Program-made: the position numbers and the translations under genes
The notes under the pieces: generated by a model
Told to the model about the DNA's origin: nothing
Seen by the model: the letters and a program-made list of their open reading frames with translations, nothing else
Database searches by the model: none
Shown: positions 47,191-58,235 of the stretch, piece after piece
How positions within the stretch are numbered: the first letter of the stretch is position 1
Layout of the letters: the number at the start of each line of letters is the position of its first letter
Assembly: GCA_034509425.1 (NCBI GenBank)
Contig: JAVTVJ010000297.1
Location: forward strand, 620,001 to 684,000
Direction of reading: 5' to 3'
Length of the DNA: 64,000 nt
From: Eopsaltria australis
Lineage: Eukaryota > Chordata > Aves > Passeriformes > Petroicidae

Positions 47191-47579
47191 GTAAGGCGCG
47201 GGGCGATGCAGGAGCGATGCTGGGAGCGATTCTCGGAGCGATGCGCGGAGCGATGCTGGGAGCGATTCTCGGAGCGATGCGCGGGGCGATTCTCGGAGCG
47301 ATGCGCGGGGCGATTCTCGGAGCGATGCGCGGGGCGATTCTCGGAGCGATGCGCGCACCCGGAGCCGCCACCGCGTTGCTTCTGTCCGCAGGCAAAGGCA
47401 GCTACTGGACGCTGGACCCCAACTGCGAGAAGATGTTCGACAACGGGAATTTCAGGAGGAGGAGGAGGCGGCGAGCGGAGGCGGCCGGAGCGGCGGAGCG
47501 GCCAGGGGACAGCGCTGGGGACCAGCGGGTCCCGCCCGAGGCCACCGCCCGCTGCGGCCACTCCGGCGGCCAGCCCTGA
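46779..47579 (+). CDS. FOXI2: Forkhead box protein I2 (FOXI2), spliced join 46779-47190, 47392-47579
   Basis: This is a nuclear winged-helix transcription factor of the FOXI class. The deduced protein is 199 residues. NPYLW at 32-36 is a short N-terminal motif shared with FOXI1. The forkhead domain covers about 69-163: it opens [12 protein letters not shown], the recognition helix reads [16 protein letters not shown] (112-127), and wing 1 reads [21 protein letters not shown]. Seven arginines (159-165) replace the usual RKRKRR basic stretch. The single intron splits the Gly of DDPG|K, the position known for FOXI genes, with donor GTAAGG and acceptor TCCGCAG. Synteny downstream of NPS points to FOXI2 rather than FOXI1 or FOXI3. 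The protein ends 34 residues after the Arg run, whereas family members usually carry about 100 more residues (human FOXI2 is 318 aa), so the C-terminal activation region is missing or lies elsewhere. Many Lys-to-Arg changes and very high GC are notable. Confidence 0.92.
   Translation: MHPFGPPPPGREPRDAAGCSAPFPAPQPPASNPYLWLGSGAPCAPSGAVLGAGAERGWPALSLSLSPSRPPYSYSALIALALHSAPGRRRTLSQIYQFVADNFPFYRRGRAGWQNSIRHNLSLNECFRKVPRAEDDPGKARGDAGAMLGAILGAMRGAMLGAILGAMRGAILGAMRGAILGAMRGAILGAMRAPGAATALLLSAGKGSYWTLDPNCEKMFDNGNFRRRRRRRAEAAGAAERPGDSAGDQRVPPEATARCGHSGGQP
47211..47356 (+). repeat. 12-nt minisatellite filling the FOXI2 intron
   Basis: About twelve tandem variants of GGAGCGATGCGC / GGAGCGATTCTC occupy most of the 201-nt intron (47191-47391). 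Because 12 is a multiple of 3 and no unit contains a stop, the intron is open in frame with both exons. Confidence 0.9.
47392..47579 (+). CDS. FOXI2: FOXI2 coding exon 2
   Basis: The exon follows the acceptor TCTGTCCGCAG and reads [16 protein letters not shown] onward (wing 1 and wing 2), then an Arg7 run encoded by an AGG repeat, then a low-complexity Ala/Gly/Glu tail ending SGGQP and TGA. None of the three forward frames after the stop shows the conserved FOXI C-terminal motif (of the type NxLIYxREG). The short tail may be real, frameshifted, or an assembly fault in GC-rich sequence. Confidence 0.85.
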
Positions 47580-47750
47580 CTGGGGTGACCCCCAGCTGGA
47601 CTGGGCACGACAGAGGGGTGGTTTTGTGCGGCGGAAATGTGAGTTTTATACAGGATTGGTGCTGCAGGGATGGGGATGGGGCTGGGAACCGCGCGGTGTC
47701 CCCAGGGCTGCCCGCGGGTGCCGCTCTCCCTCCTTTCCACACAGAATTTC

Positions 47751-47915
47751 ACACAGAATCACTGGGTTGGAAGAGACCTTCAAGACCATCGAGTCCAACC
47801 CATGCCCCAACACCTCAACTAAACCGTGACACCCAGTGCCACATCCAATCTTTCTTTAAACACATCCAGGGATGGTGACTGCACCACCTCCCCGGGCAGA
47901 CAATTTGAACTCTTT
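47751..47915 (-). mobile_element. CR1 LINE fragment, third subfamily, just downstream of FOXI2
   Basis: Inverted CR1 terminus of a distinct type: ACACAGAATCACTGGGTTGG, ACCATCGAGTCCAACCCATG, then AAACACATCCAGGGATGGTG. It begins about 170 bp after the FOXI2 stop codon. Confidence 0.85.
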
Positions 47916-48090
47916 TTGTCCCTGTCCCGTCTCAGCAGAGCACTGGAAAGGCTTTCATCTCCCGCCACGCAGGTGTCTGGGCAGCTTTGCATGGCCAGGA
48001 GCAGAGCAGAGCTCCCTGCCAGCCCTGCTGGCTGTGTTTGGGGAGGTAATGAAGGGTTTGGAGTCCCAGAGGTGCCGGGAGATGCTGGGG

Positions 48091-48425
48091 ATGCTCACCT
48101 GGAGAACAGAAGGGTCCAGGGAGACCTCAGAGCCCTTCCCAGTATTTAAAGTCAGCTCGTAAAAAAGAGGGAGAATGAATTCTTACACCAAGGGATAATG
48201 GTTTTAATCTAAAGAGGGGAAATTTCAATCTGAGGAAGAAATTCTTTACTCAGAAGGTGCTGAGGCCCTGGCACAGGGTGCCCAGATTTGCTGTGGCTGC
48301 CCCTGGATCCCTGGCAGTGCCCAAGGCCAGGCTGGACACTGGGGCTGGGACGGTGGGAGGTGTCCCTGCCATGGCAGGGGTGGCACTGGATGAGATTTGA
48401 TCCATCCAAACCATACGAGAAACCA
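48091..48425 (+). mobile_element. CR1 LINE 3'-end fragment
   Basis: Sense CR1 from ATGCTCACCTGGAGAACAGA through GGAAGAAATTCTTTACTCAG and CCCTGGCACAGGGTGCCCAG to CATCCAAACCATACGAG. Confidence 0.88.
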
Positions 48426-49716
48426 GAGGGATGTGCCCTCATTCCCAGGATTTGTTCCCAGGGAACACCAGGCTGGCACAGAGGTCACCCAGCCCCCATC
48501 CTCTGCAGCCTTTTGAACCAAATCCCCTTAATTTCCCCCAAACACAAATCATCTCTGTGCCAGCCTGTGGAGCTGACCAGAACTTACACGAGGAATTTCA
48601 GATTTAATCGAGCATCCAAAACAAAAAGCTGATCATTCAAATTTTTTTAATGTATTATAATGGGGCTATAAAGCAAATTTGTATTTAAAAAAAACCATAA
48701 AAACTGTCTGAGAACCTAAAAAATGTCAGAGATTCGAGTCCCTGGTGAGAGGGAAGAATCAGCTGTACAAAGGACGTTTTTCTTGGCCTAAAATGTAGTA
48801 AATTTGGTTTAAAATGATCTGGTTTACAAATATCCAACTTGAGCAGATTTAGAGTGAAGGAAAGAGCAAACTGAACTTGTCAGCCAGTATTTATTAATTT
48901 CCCTATTTGAAAAAAGCCTAATTCAAGAAGACTTACACAAAAAGGGGAAAGGAAATTTCTGCAATGGAATTTAAAATATTCCAGACCAAATCTCCTTGTT
49001 CCCATTATTGTTTTTCCAGGGTTTCCAAAGAAGAAGACATTTAAATGATAACCTCTGTTTCCTTTTCCAAGTGGAGGGTCCAGGCTGCCTCTGGAGTGGG
49101 AAATTCACTCCCTCAGGAATGGGAACACATTTTTCATGGGAAGGATGGAGAAACTCCTGCCTGGCAGAGCTGCAGGACCCTTCCCATCACTGGATCTCAG
49201 AGCTGGGCAAGAAATTATTTCACTGAACCCACGTTTCCTTCTGCTCCAGGATACAAAGCTCCAGATCCAACTCAGAATTCCCAGTTTTCCCCTCAAGACT
49301 GTTTTCCCCCGGAACAAAATGCCACTGCAGGAGCCTGGAAAAGCAGGAAAACAGAGCCCCAGGAGGCTGCAGGTGCTTCAAACCTGCCCAGAGTGGTTTT
49401 TGTTGGCTCCCCTGGATCCTGGAGCAGGGAAATCCATGGATAACTCACTGAAGGGACCTCACTCCACTCCAGAACCTTTTTCCAAGGACGATTTTAGATG
49501 ATGATTCAATGTTTGTATTTCTCTGTGCTTCTGTTGTGCTCTGATTCTATTTTTGTGTACGGGAAAGAAAAGGAGATTTTTTTAAAAAAATAAATAATTG
49601 GAGCAGGGAAGTTGCAATCCCTGGGAGCAAAACCAGTGCCTGAAGGAAGAGCTGCAGCAGGTAACGAGGCTCTGGGCTAATTACAGCTAATTCCATTGTG
49701 GGAATCCTGCTGGGAT

Positions 49717-49880
49717 ACTGGGATGGGTGGGATGCTGTGGGATTGGATACTGGGATGGGTGGGATGCTGTGGGATTGGATACTGGGATGGGTGGGATGCT
49801 GTGGGATTGGGTACTGGGATGGGTGGGATGCTGTGGGATTGGATACTGGGATGAGTGGGATGCTGAGGGATTGGGCCAAA
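49717..49880 (+). repeat. 32-bp minisatellite, 5 copies
   Basis: Five tandem units of ACTGGGATGGGTGGGATGCT followed by GTGGGATTGGAT, nearly identical to each other, suggesting recent expansion. Confidence 0.95.
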
Positions 49881-50209
49881 TTCCCAAGGAAACCCAGAAA
49901 TTATGGAAGTGGTTTCTCCAGGAGGGCACCTGGGATGAAATCAGGAGCTGGGATGAGGCTCCAGAGGGGCCATCCAAACTGGGAGAAGGGCTGGGGAGGT
50001 GTCAGACTCTGGGGGTGCCCCCTGTGACCCCCTCCTGCTGTCACCAAACCTTGGCACTGGTGTGGCACTGGTTTGGCACTGGTTTTCCATGGCTGTGTGA
50101 GCTAAGGAAGTTCATCACAGGTAAGAATTCCAGGATGCTCTGGATGCCATTTCTGCTGTCTCCTGGTCTTGGAAGTATCAGAAATCCCATGGTGGGATTG
50201 GTTTCTGTG

Positions 50210-50292
50210 CAGGGCCAGGAGCTGGAATCAATGATCCTGATGGGTCCCTCCCAGCTGAGGATTTTCTGTGGTTCTGTTCTGTAATTCCTGCT
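50210..50292 (+). mobile_element. Degenerate CR1 3' remnant
   Basis: TGATCCTGATGGGTCCCTCC, then TTCTGTGGTTCTGTTCTGTA resembles a sense CR1 terminus with its octamer tail. Confidence 0.4.
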
Positions 50293-50850
50293 GGAATTTA
50301 GAGCAGTTTGTGCTGTCAGGAATGAGTTTGGCATCAAGGCAGCAGCATTTGCATCATTTCCCCCTCAATAAACTAAACAGGATTGAAAAGTTTCACCAGG
50401 TAAAGGAATACCCAAAAAGAGCAAGAAATCCGTGGTTGATCTCAGCCAGGAGGCACTGGAGAACTGGAATTGCATCAATAAGTTATGGAAAAGCCTGGGA
50501 AATCACAGAGTTCTGGAAGCTGCACTCTGTGCTGTGCTTTTCACAGGGCAAGGTGCAGCTCTGGCAAGGAAACAAAAACCTTGGCTAATTATGCAAGGAT
50601 AAACCCATGGAAATGGGGATCTGGGCTGTTCCTTGATCCACCAGGATAAATATCCAGGATTTGGAGCTCTGGAACAATGTGATGGCCCAAATGAGGAAGG
50701 GAAGGGGCTGTCAAAGCCTCATAAATCAGGATTTGGGGAGCAGGCAGCGATGCAGGGCATGAAAAATAAAGGAGAGCTTGCAGATTTGAACATTTGATTT
50801 TGGGGTTGTGCTTGGAGCCCAGCTCAGGGCTGGAGGCTCCCAAAAAACAA

Positions 50851-50910
50851 CCCTGAGAGCAGGGAAATTAAATTATATCAATAAATTGATATAATTAAGT
50901 AATAATATTT
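50851..50910 (+). repeat. ~60-bp direct repeat, right copy (flanks FOXI2)
   Basis: Near-identical to 45781-45840, with a few substitutions and one short indel in the AT-rich half. It starts with the same CCCTGAGAGCAGGG, itself an imperfect palindrome. Confidence 0.8.
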
Positions 50911-51974
50911 ATTATTTAATCATCCCTCCTCATCCCTGGCAACTTTTTTTTCCAAAAAGGGCCGGGCAGAGCCTGGCAGTGCAGAGACCTCTGCTCAGGG
51001 GATTTTGGTTTTGTTCCAGCAGTGCCTGTGGGGTCTCCTCTGGATCAAGCTGGAGGAATGGAAAATTCCCCAAAAAGCCCAGGGAATGCCCCCTGGATGG
51101 GCAGGGAAAGGCAGGCAGTGATTGGAGAGCAGAGCTGGAGGTTTCACTTCTCCAGCAACGAATCTGTGAATTATTTTCCTGGCTTTAATTGCTGTTATTT
51201 TAGTCTCAGTTCTATTTTAATCCAGTTGCAAAAGCAATAAATCTCCATTTTCAGTGTGATTATCGTTCAGGAGGAGCCCATCACAAACGCAAACAGGATG
51301 TGATAAATCAGATTTATTTCTCCTTTTCTTCTTTTCAATTTTCCCTCTGCTCCACCACTTGCCTGTGATAAATCCTTGTTAAGCACTAGGATTTCCCTGT
51401 TTTTTACTGTGTGATAATTCAGCTTCCCAGGATTTTTTTTTTGCTGGAAAACAGAAGAGGGAATATTAAATTTTATATTGGGGGAGGAAAATCAACACAT
51501 AACTGAGTTTCCACGTTCTTGGGAGTCATCAGGGCTGAAGGGAAAGGAAGTTGTGAGCAGTTATTAAATAAAAATACCAGGAAGCTCATCCTGTTCTGTG
51601 GGCTGTGTAGAATTCCACGCTGCAGGAGATGGAAATCCAAATCCTGGAGGAAAATACTTGGGAGAACACGTGGTGGGAGAAGGCTGGAGGGGAATGATTC
51701 ATCTTGGAACCTGAGGGTGGTGTCTGGGTTTTTTGGGATTGTGGCAAAAAAAAAATGTGGATTCCCTCAGAGTCGTGGGAGCTCCCAGGGACCAAATCCT
51801 GCTCCTGTGGAATTCCAGCTCCTCTCCCTCTCTCCCAGGGATATCCAGGCCTGGGTTTGTTCTTTTGGGGTGGAACTGGTTTTTCCTGTGAAATGCTGTC
51901 AGACAACAACACCCCACGAGAATTCAGGATTCCTGTCCTGCTCCCAACACTCAGCTCTGGGGTTTCTTCCTGCT

Positions 51975-52085
51975 CAGAAAATCTGTGGCTGCTGCTCCAT
52001 CCCTGGAAGTGCCCAAGGCCAGGCTGGAGCAATCTGGGATGGTGGGAGGTGTCTGTGCCCATGGATGGGTTTTAAATTCCATCTT
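51975..52085 (+). mobile_element. CR1 LINE 3'-end fragment
   Basis: Short sense CR1 piece: AATCTGTGGCTGCTGCTCCA, then GTGCCCAAGGCCAGGCTGGA and the GTGGGAGGTGTCTGTGCCCA block. Confidence 0.8.
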
Positions 52086-52589
52086 GGAATTTTGGCACCC
52101 AGATTTTCCAAGCCCAGCTCCCCATCCCACTCTTCACCCAAGGACCTTTTGGAAATGCTGAATTTTTCTGGGTTATGCTCTGAGACCCTCGTGGAGGGGA
52201 ACAATTCCAGTGGGTGCTGAATGAGGAACTGCAGAATGGGGAAATGGCATTTTGAAGGAGGGGAAAATTGAGTTATAACAAGAACACCTCTGGTGTTGAC
52301 TCTGAGATCACCTGGGGGAACAGGGACTAAAATCTCTCAGCTCCTGCCTGAGCAGTGGCATTTCAAAGCCCAGCTCTGTCTATAAACCAGGATTAATCTG
52401 TTCTTTTCACTGAATTCTCAGTCAATATGACAGCACAGAGACGAGGTAAAGAAAGAAAAATCACCCTAAAACATCGGGTGTGAAATAAAAATCCAGGCAG
52501 GCCAAGGCTGATTTGGAGCTGAGGGGGATCCCATCGGTGGGGTGATGCTGTTGGGACCTGGATTTATTTTGGGGGAAGAAAAATCATCC

Positions 52590-52800
52590 AGCTCAAGGAT
52601 GGAATTCTTAAGGAAAGAAGAATTTCATTCACAAGAAATGAATGGAAGGATGGAATTCTGAAGGAAAGAAGAATTTAATTCACTGGGAATTAATGGAAGG
52701 ATGGGATTCTGAAGGAAAGAAGAATTTAATTCACTGAGAATTAATGGAAGGATGGGATTCTTTATGAAAGAATTTTATTCATTGAGAATTAATGGAAGGG
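52590..52800 (+). repeat. ~52-bp minisatellite, 4 copies
   Basis: Units share AAGGATGGGATTCTGAAGGA then AGAAGAATTTAATTCACTGA and GAATTAATGG. Confidence 0.9.
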
Positions 52801-53770
52801 GGAAACAACAATGTGAAAAAAGCTCTGAAGAAATAAAAATAAATGATGAGGAGCTGATGCTGCCCTGGAAATGAGGAGGTGACAGCCGAAATGAGGCAAC
52901 AATGGCTCTGCTGGAGCCTCCGGGCTCTCCCAGCGACTCTCCCAGGATAATTCACTGTTAATTAACTTTCCCTTTCCCCGGAGGAGCTCAGCGCCCACTT
53001 GGTTTTAGACCTAGCAAGAAAATCGGGTTTAATTCTCTTTGCTGGGTTTAAAGTCACGAGAGGGAGGTGAGGGAGAGAGCAGGGATTTCTCTTCAGCCTG
53101 AGTTGGTTGTGAGGGAATTTCTGGGAATAAAAAGGAGTTCGGGCTGTTCTGGAGTCTGAAGATTTTTATTCCTCTGAATTACATCTTATTGTTCTTGCCT
53201 GTAATACTTGAGTTTCTTTAAGTGATGCTAGAGGCTTGTCCTCATGAGGAACAGATTTTGGGAATACTTGGTGAGGAGAGTGCTCAAGGCTGAGCCCCGG
53301 GAATTCATTTCACATTTCTGTTGGAAACACTTTTTTCTTTTGTTGCTAGTTGTTTGTTTGTTTGTTTGTTTTTTTTTTTTAAGTACAGCACACATCATTC
53401 CAAATCTGATACTGATTTTAAGGAGAAATCCTTCTCTGTCCATCCTTTGGATGGGCTTCATCCCAACAGCTGAATTACATTTGTTGCTGAGGCTGAAATG
53501 AGACCCTTGGGGCCATCTCTGAACCTCTTGGGTTTGCAGTTTAATATTTCTTCACGAGGGGCACTGTGAAATCCCAGACTTCCCTGGTACCTGCTGAGGA
53601 CAGCTCTGTTTTCCCCTCATTTGCAGGCATAATTTGCAACCTCTTAAATGATGCCTGAAGGATTTTTTCTGCTTTTTCTCCTGAATATTTCTTACCCAGT
53701 TCCCTACATTCCCCAGTATCAGCATGCACACTTGTGATGCTTTAGGTGATAGCTCAGCCTGGTTCCATGG

Positions 53771-54080
53771 TGTTTGTAGGGCCGGGAGACCAAACACCCC
53801 TGAAACCACGGAGAGTTAGAGGCCAAACACTCTGTTTGCGTGAGCCCTCAAGGTCTCCTAGTAGGACAGATTTTGTAAACTAGAAGTGAGCCCACCCAGG
53901 CCCTTCTTGGGCCCTCCTGGTAGATCTGCTAATGAGTAGAGTCTTTAATTGTACACTCGACTGGGGGGACGGGGCTTTGGCGACGCGTTCTACCTGGACG
54001 GCAGAAGCCATGGAATGGGATCCTATTAAAATACCGAGGGAAACAACCCCCAACCCTTTCACTGTGTCTGAGCCTTTATT
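53771..54080. mobile_element. Candidate LTR-like segment
   Basis: A block of composition unlike its surroundings begins TGTTTGTAGGGCCGGGAGAC and includes TCGACTGGGGGGACGGGGCT and CCTATTAAAATACC. It is not CR1 or simple repeat. CCATGG occurs just before it (53765) and again at 54008, which could be a target duplication, but that palindrome is common in the window. Orientation and ends are uncertain, and no retroviral frame is attached. Confidence 0.35.
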
Positions 54081-54384
54081 CCCTGAGACCAGAAAAAGGC
54101 ATCATGCATTTCAGGATCATTCTTTTCTATCAGGGTGGCAGCTTCTCATTTTAAAACAAATATTGTCCTTGAGAGCCACTGATCAATTCTGCTGCACTGA
54201 GTGATCTCCACCAGCACTTGCTGGGGGTAAATGACATTTTAATGATCAAACTTGGAGTAAAATGAGCTCCTGGTGTTTGCATTATTAATTAAGCCAACAC
54301 CACCCTTGCTCATATTCTGCTTTCCCTGACAGCCTGTGCTGGGTTTGAGTGGAATTATCGCCTGTCTGCTCAGGGGGAATGGCT

Positions 54385-54620
54385 TCAAATGGGAAAAGGG
54401 GAGATTGAGTGGGATTTTGGGAAGGAATTCCTGGCTGGGAAGGTGGGGAGGAGCTGGGATGGAATTCCCAGATTTGCTGTGGCTGCCCCTGGATCCCTGG
54501 CAGTGCCCAAGGCCAGGTTGGAGCAACCTGGGACAGTGGGAGGTGTCCCTGCCCATTCAGGGGGTGCCACTGGATGATTTTAAGGTCCTCCCAACCCAAA
54601 CCATTCCATAATTCCAGAAC
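54385..54620 (+). mobile_element. CR1 LINE 3'-end fragment
   Basis: Sense CR1: GGGATTTTGGGAAGGAATTC, GGATCCCTGGCAGTGCCCAA, ending CCTCCCAACCCAAACCATTC and CATAATTCCAG. Confidence 0.88.
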
Positions 54621-55569
54621 TCTGAGGGTGGTGCCTGTTATCCCTTGAAGAAGGAAAACCAAATCACAGCCAAAGGGCAAAACTGTGTCCATTTCCCTGC
54701 AAGCAAGAAGTGGGATGGAAAAGCTGAGCCTGCAACAAACCTTAAATAAATAAACAGCTACATAAAAAAAAATTTAAAAATTTAAATAAAATAAAATAGG
54801 AGGGAGCGGATCTTCCAGCTCACAAGGTAAAAATATTTGCTTTCAAGTGCAGCAAATCCAATGCCATTCCCAAAGCTGCTTCCCCAAAATCCAGAGGCTG
54901 ATAAGAGCATTTGGGTAGAAAGAAATAAAATCAAGCCACAGCAGAAACTGGAAGGCAGCAGGAACAAGGCAAACTCTGAGCAAATTAAAGCAGAATGGTG
55001 CAAATCACTGACAGAAACAAAAGCCCTTCCTAATTTTGTCATGCAGCTCTAACAGAACATTAGCTGAGGGTTTTACCCCATTTTCAGGTTCGGAGATGTT
55101 TTCTTTGGCGGTGAAAAGGAGCTGCTCTGGGGGGAACACCTTTGTTCAGCCCCTCCTGTTCCATCACCTGTCACTCCAGGGGAAGAGCAGACCTGAGGTC
55201 CCTGAATCTCTACAAAAACCTGTGGGGAGAAACCAAACACCTCGGGAGGAGCCCCTTGCAGGGTCTGAAGGGCTGAGAGGTGCCTGGGAGAGGTGTCCCT
55301 GTCAAAAAGAAGAGGAAATTTCCCCAGGCGAAATTCTTGTGGGTCTTAAAATGTTTTCTTTTTGTTTGCTGAAGGGAGAGGTGTGCAAATGTTTCCCACA
55401 CGGGCTGAAATTCTTGGTTTTTCTCAGAGAGAAGGAGAATTTCATCCCTGGCACCCCAGAGGGTGAAACACATTTGGGAGATGGGCAGGAGGAGGGAAGT
55501 GAAGCTGTAAATCCCTTTATTTTAGCTCAGGACATTCTGATTTTATTCTCCACTGAGCAGTGTTTTAAG

Positions 55570-55935
55570 AACTTATTTTATTTTTATCTATATTGTTTAT
55601 ATACATATGTATTTATTTTTATTGTTTATATTCATTTTTATATCTTAGATATTATATTATATATTTTATATATTATTTTATAATATAGTATATTATATTT
55701 ATATTATCTATTATATATATAATATAAATAGATAACATATAATATATATAACATAACACAATATATTTATATTCTATATTTATATATATATTAATATATT
55801 AAATATTATATATTATTATATTTTTATATTTTATATTATATATTAATCTATATATTATAATATATTATTTGATATTTATATTTAGTATTTTATATTTTAT
55901 ATTTTATATTTTATATTTTATATTTTATATATTTT
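55570..55935. repeat. AT-rich low-complexity tract
   Basis: About 365 bp is almost entirely A and T, with TATAT and ATATTTT motifs and a terminal (ATATTTT)n run. Confidence 0.93.
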
Positions 55936-56207
55936 TCCTTGTTTTCCTCTTTACCTTGGCTTTGTTGAAATGCCTTTAACACCCATTTCAGCCTGCAGGG
56001 ATATTTTTGTCAGGAACATCAAAACAGATGTGCCAACCTCAGGAAAAAAAGAGCTTTTCCACCAAACTGCTGCTACAATGAAACCTTTCTTTATTTTTAT
56101 TTGCTTTTCACTGTCATTTGGACAGATCTCCTCCTGCAGCAGCAGAAAAAGAAAAGTGGTTTTTGTGCATTTTAATCCTGTGGGGATGTTTGGGACTAAC
56201 AAATTCT

Positions 56208-56560
56208 GACTGGGAATTTTAGGTGCATTTTCCCATTCCCTGGGAATTTTAGGTGCATTTTCCCATCTCTTGGAATATCAGGTGCATTTTCCCTTTCCCT
56301 GGGAATATCAAGAGCATTTTCCTGTTCTCTGGGAATATCAGGTGCATTTTCCCATCTCTTGGAATGTCAGGCGTGTTTTCCCATTCTCTGGGAATTTTAG
56401 CTGCATTTTCCCATCCCTGGGAATTTTAGGTGCATTTTCCCATCCCTGGGAATTTTAGGTGCATTTTCCCATCTCTTGGAATATCAGGAGCATTTTCCCA
56501 TCCCTGGGAATGTCAGGTGTGTTCTCCCATCCCTTGGAATCTCAGCTGCATTTTCCCCTT
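56208..56560 (+). repeat. ~30-bp minisatellite, about 11 copies
   Basis: Tandem units share GGAATATCAGGTGCATTTTC followed by CCATCTCTTG or CCATTCCCTG; unit length varies between about 28 and 32. Confidence 0.92.
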
Positions 56561-57873
56561 CCCTCCAGAGCTCTTTGCAGGCTCCTCTTAATTCAGGCAA
56601 CACCATTTTCCTGCTCCAAACCCAGCTTTGCAGAGAAGCTTTGCTTCCTCACCAAGCCCTGATTTCCTTGTAGGATTCTTTGTTTCCAGAGCAGCTGCAG
56701 AGTTTTGGGAAGTGCAGCAAAGAGAATTTTAAGGAGAAGCACAGCCTGGGGGTTAAGGAATCTTTAAATCCTTCCCACAGCCCATGAAGTGCTCAGTGCT
56801 GGCCCCAGCGATCCTCAAATCCTGACCCTACAGCATTCCTGGGTGTTCCAGCTCCCTTCCAGAATTCCCTGTGCTCTTTCACCCCTTCCCTGCACCTCGG
56901 TGACCTCTGCAATGCCTTCATCTTTCATTTCACACCCTTGTGTCCATCAGAGGCTCCTGGAGGCAGAGAATTCCTTCCAACCCTCCTGTTCTCCCATTCA
57001 CCTGAACCCCACGCCCAGGGGTAAATCCTTTATTCGATATTTTAAACACTTATATATTTTATATATTATTATATTTTTATATTAAGCACTTAAATATATT
57101 TATAAGAATTACAAAATTCAGTCATAGCTTTTTTGAAGTCTTCAGCTGCTCCATTGTTCTGCTCTGAGATGTGTCTGCTCTCTGAAGGGCAGGAAAACAA
57201 TCTGAAATTCTTGGGGATCAATGTGAGAACCCATTTGTGCCCTTAAAACTTTGTGGAGGATTTCCAGAGGCGTTCAATTCCTCTGGGAGCTCTGGCCAAG
57301 GTGCCTGGGGAGTGGAATGAGATTTTTCTAACAGTAAAATGCCTTTCTGAGTGCCTTTAATATTCTATTTTTTATGTTTGATAGGAGCCATTTGGGGTTC
57401 GTGCCTTGCCTGGGCTGATTGAGAGCTGAGCTGATCAATTGTTAAATTGATAATTGATAAATTGACAAATTGTGTGTGGGTTTTGTTGGTAACATTTATC
57501 TGGGAACTGGAGAAAAACTCTTCTGAGTCAGTTTTATAACAAAGCTGAGGGAGATTTGATAGCTCTTAACAAGACATCCAGGATGGGCAAAGCAGCGGGA
57601 GCTCTCCTGATTTCTCCATGCCCATCCACAGGAGCCATAAAAGTGGGATAAAATGCAGTAAATGGGATTGTAAAAGGCTCATTCCTGGGATTCACAGAGA
57701 GACCTGAGTGCTCCTCGGGTCACTGGAATGGGAAATAAGAGGCTGGGAGAACCTGGATCTGATCAAACCCAACAGAACAGAGAAGAAAATCTCCCAGAGA
57801 CCCAAACAACCCAGAGGTGACACCTGTGGGGAGTCACCCCAGGAGAATGGGAATTCATGGGGATTTCCCACAG

Positions 57874-58235
57874 GGTAGGGTTGGAAGGACCTAAAACTCA
57901 TCCAACTCCATCCCTGCCATGGCAGGGACACCTCCCACTGTCCCAGGCTGCTCCAAGCCCCAATGTCCAGCCTGGCCTTGGGCACTGCCAGGGATCCAGG
58001 GGCAGCCACAGCAAATCTGGGAATTCCATCCCAGCTCCTCCCCGCCCTCCCAGGGAACAATTCCTGCCCAATATCCCATCTAAATCTCCCCACTTTTAGC
58101 TTGAAGCCATTCCCTGTGTCCTGTCCCTCCGTCCCTTGTCCCCAGTCCCTCTCCAGCTCTCCTGGAGCCCCTTCAGGCCCTGCAAGGGGCTCTGAGCTCT
58201 CCCTGGAGCCTTCTCCTCTCCAATCCCAATTTTAC
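57874..58235 (-). mobile_element. CR1 LINE 3'-end fragment
   Basis: Inverted CR1: GGTAGGGTTGGAAGGACCTA, GGATCCAGGGGCAGCCACAG, TTCCCTGTGTCCTGTCCCTC and the CCTGGAGCCCCTTCAGGCCC block. Confidence 0.9.

Larger units (their letters stand above)
46620..47740. promoter_or_regulatory. CpG island covering FOXI2
   Basis: GC content and CpG density rise sharply here and fall off again where CR1 fragments begin on each side. GC-box sequences (GGGGCGGTG, GGGGCGGGA) lie at about 46680-46705, roughly 75-100 bp upstream of the start codon, suggesting Sp-factor-driven transcription. Confidence 0.75.

Noticed and set aside
49045..49501. Overlapping open frames after FOXI2 as a missing C-terminal FOXI exon
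   Set aside because: Neither frame contains the conserved FOXI C-terminal motif, and no clear donor was found at the end of FOXI2 exon 2 that would skip the TGA in phase.
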